From contig USLH01000140.1 of the NCBI GenBank assembly GCA_900555435.1, positions 1-5,869 of the forward strand: DNA of 5,869 nucleotides, given 5' to 3'. Both the position numbers and the translations under genes were made by a program. Shown here in pieces: positions 5,473-5,869 of the stretch; the first letter of the stretch is position 1; each line of letters opens with the position of its first letter. Source of the stretch: an uncultured Oscillospiraceae bacterium. Its GTDB lineage: Bacteria; Bacillota; Clostridia; Oscillospirales; Ruminococcaceae. The notes under the pieces were generated by a model. That model saw nothing but the letters and a program-made list of their open reading frames with translations. It made no database searches and had not been told where the DNA came from.

Positions 5473-5518
5473 ACCGAGAAGAACTGTAAAAAAGTTTTTC
5501 TCGGTGTTTTTCTTTTTA
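5473..5518 (+). terminator. Strong intrinsic terminator
   Basis: ACCGAGAAGAAC (5473-5484) pairs with GTTTTTCTCGGT (5494-5505), 12 bp with one G-T wobble, around a 9-nt loop. A T-rich tail (GTTTTTCTTTTT) follows. It is the likely end of the hexosaminidase transcript. On the minus strand the A-rich upstream side could also serve transcripts from the right. Confidence 0.88.
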
Positions 5519-5551
5519 TAGCGATACATTCGACTATAAAGCCGCCTTTAA

Positions 5552-5869
5552 GGGCAGTGTCAAGGATTTTGCGCAAATTGGTTTGCAGGCTCTGGAATGA
5601 ATGAAGTCAGCCAGCAATGGAGGCATCCTCAACGGCAGCCTCCAGGTGCTTCATGTTCATGTATTTCTTGTTACCCCACTGGGTACCGGCTACATGGCGC
5701 AGCCGGGCACAGACCAGCATGAGGGCGGAGTTGCCGTCCGGGAAACTGCCCACTACACGAGTGCGGCGGCGGATTTCCCGGTTCAGCCGTTCAATGACGT
5801 TATTGGTACGGATGCGAGTCCAGTGTTCGCTGGGAAAATCGCAGTAAGTCAGCGTTTCCTCAATGCCAT
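5552..5869 (-). mobile_element. IS256-family insertion sequence, one end, cut by window
   Basis: The transposase C-terminus (5607-5869) is followed outward by about 55 non-coding bases containing GGGCAGTGTCAAGG (5552-5565), which I take as the terminal inverted repeat on the side of the transposase stop. The exact border is uncertain by several bases, because the other end and the target duplication lie outside the window. Confidence 0.75.
5607..5869 (-). CDS. IS256-family (mutator-like) transposase, C-terminal part
   Basis: The 87 visible residues end at a TGA (5607-5609); the start lies beyond the right edge. RTNNVIERLNREIRRRT carries the third catalytic acid (the Glu in IERLN) of the D-D-E set of IS256 transposases. 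It is followed by the usual VVGSFPDGNSALMLVCARLR stretch and the closing W.....YMNMKHLE. The two catalytic Asp residues are outside the window. No frame break is seen, so the element may be functional. It catalyses its own copy-and-paste movement by DNA cleavage and strand transfer. Confidence 0.93.
   Translation of the reverse strand, partial: GIEETLTYCDFPSEHWTRIRTNNVIERLNREIRRRTRVVGSFPDGNSALMLVCARLRHVAGTQWGNKKYMNMKHLEAAVEDASIAG

Noticed and set aside
5447..5475. TTGACA promoter leading into the 5473 terminator (possible small RNA)
   Set aside because: The -10 at 17 bp is AATACC, a poor match, and transcription would start inside the terminator stem.
1..5869. CRISPR array
   Set aside because: No regularly spaced repeats are seen; the only long repeat is the 57-bp pair.

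Overview
The window looks like chromosomal DNA from a Gram-positive gut anaerobe of the Clostridia, most likely Oscillospiraceae/Ruminococcaceae. The grounds are strong GGAGG-type ribosome binding sites, a lipobox lipoprotein, a tRNA with encoded CCA, and a class B penicillin-binding protein remnant with an RGGIYDC motif as in that family's SpoVD-like proteins. The genus cannot be fixed from the sequence alone. It reads as an accessory or decaying region: a tRNA edge, a run of small membrane-protein genes, two broken genes, an intact glycosidase gene and part of an insertion sequence.

Layout. Positions 1-54 are the 3' part of tRNA-Thr(GGT), followed at 57-90 by an intrinsic terminator. Positions 91-319 are AT-rich and gene-free; they hold two TTATGCACA direct repeats and a small inverted repeat, and may be an old integration scar. 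From about 3110 down to 320 everything is on the minus strand and tightly spaced. In transcription order there is a 57-aa membrane peptide (2809-2982), three single-pass membrane proteins (2312-2812, 1753-2274, 1207-1716), a lipoprotein gene (796-1191), and a frameshifted remnant (320-747) that is probably the rest of that lipoprotein gene. The proteins at 1207-1716 and 1753-2274 are clear paralogs of each other. The other two share their architecture and perhaps ancestry. I recognise none of them as a named family.

An exact 57-bp direct repeat links the 3' end of one paralog to the inside of the lipoprotein gene, where it is read in another frame. This is evidence of local recombination. Positions 3205-3728 are a minus-strand remnant of a class B penicillin-binding protein, frameshifted and lacking its transpeptidase domain.

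On the plus strand, a good sigma-70 promoter (3805-3833) drives an intact gene (3876-5327) for a cytoplasmic glycoside hydrolase family 20 beta-N-acetylhexosaminidase with its D-E catalytic pair. A strong terminator lies at 5473-5518. The window ends inside an IS256-family element whose transposase C-terminus is on the minus strand (5607-5869).

The hexosaminidase probably trims GlcNAc/GalNAc from imported glycan fragments. The membrane-protein and lipoprotein run looks like one operon with an envelope role, but nothing in the sequence gives its function. The best candidate for something undescribed is this tandem family of roughly 170-aa single-pass proteins.
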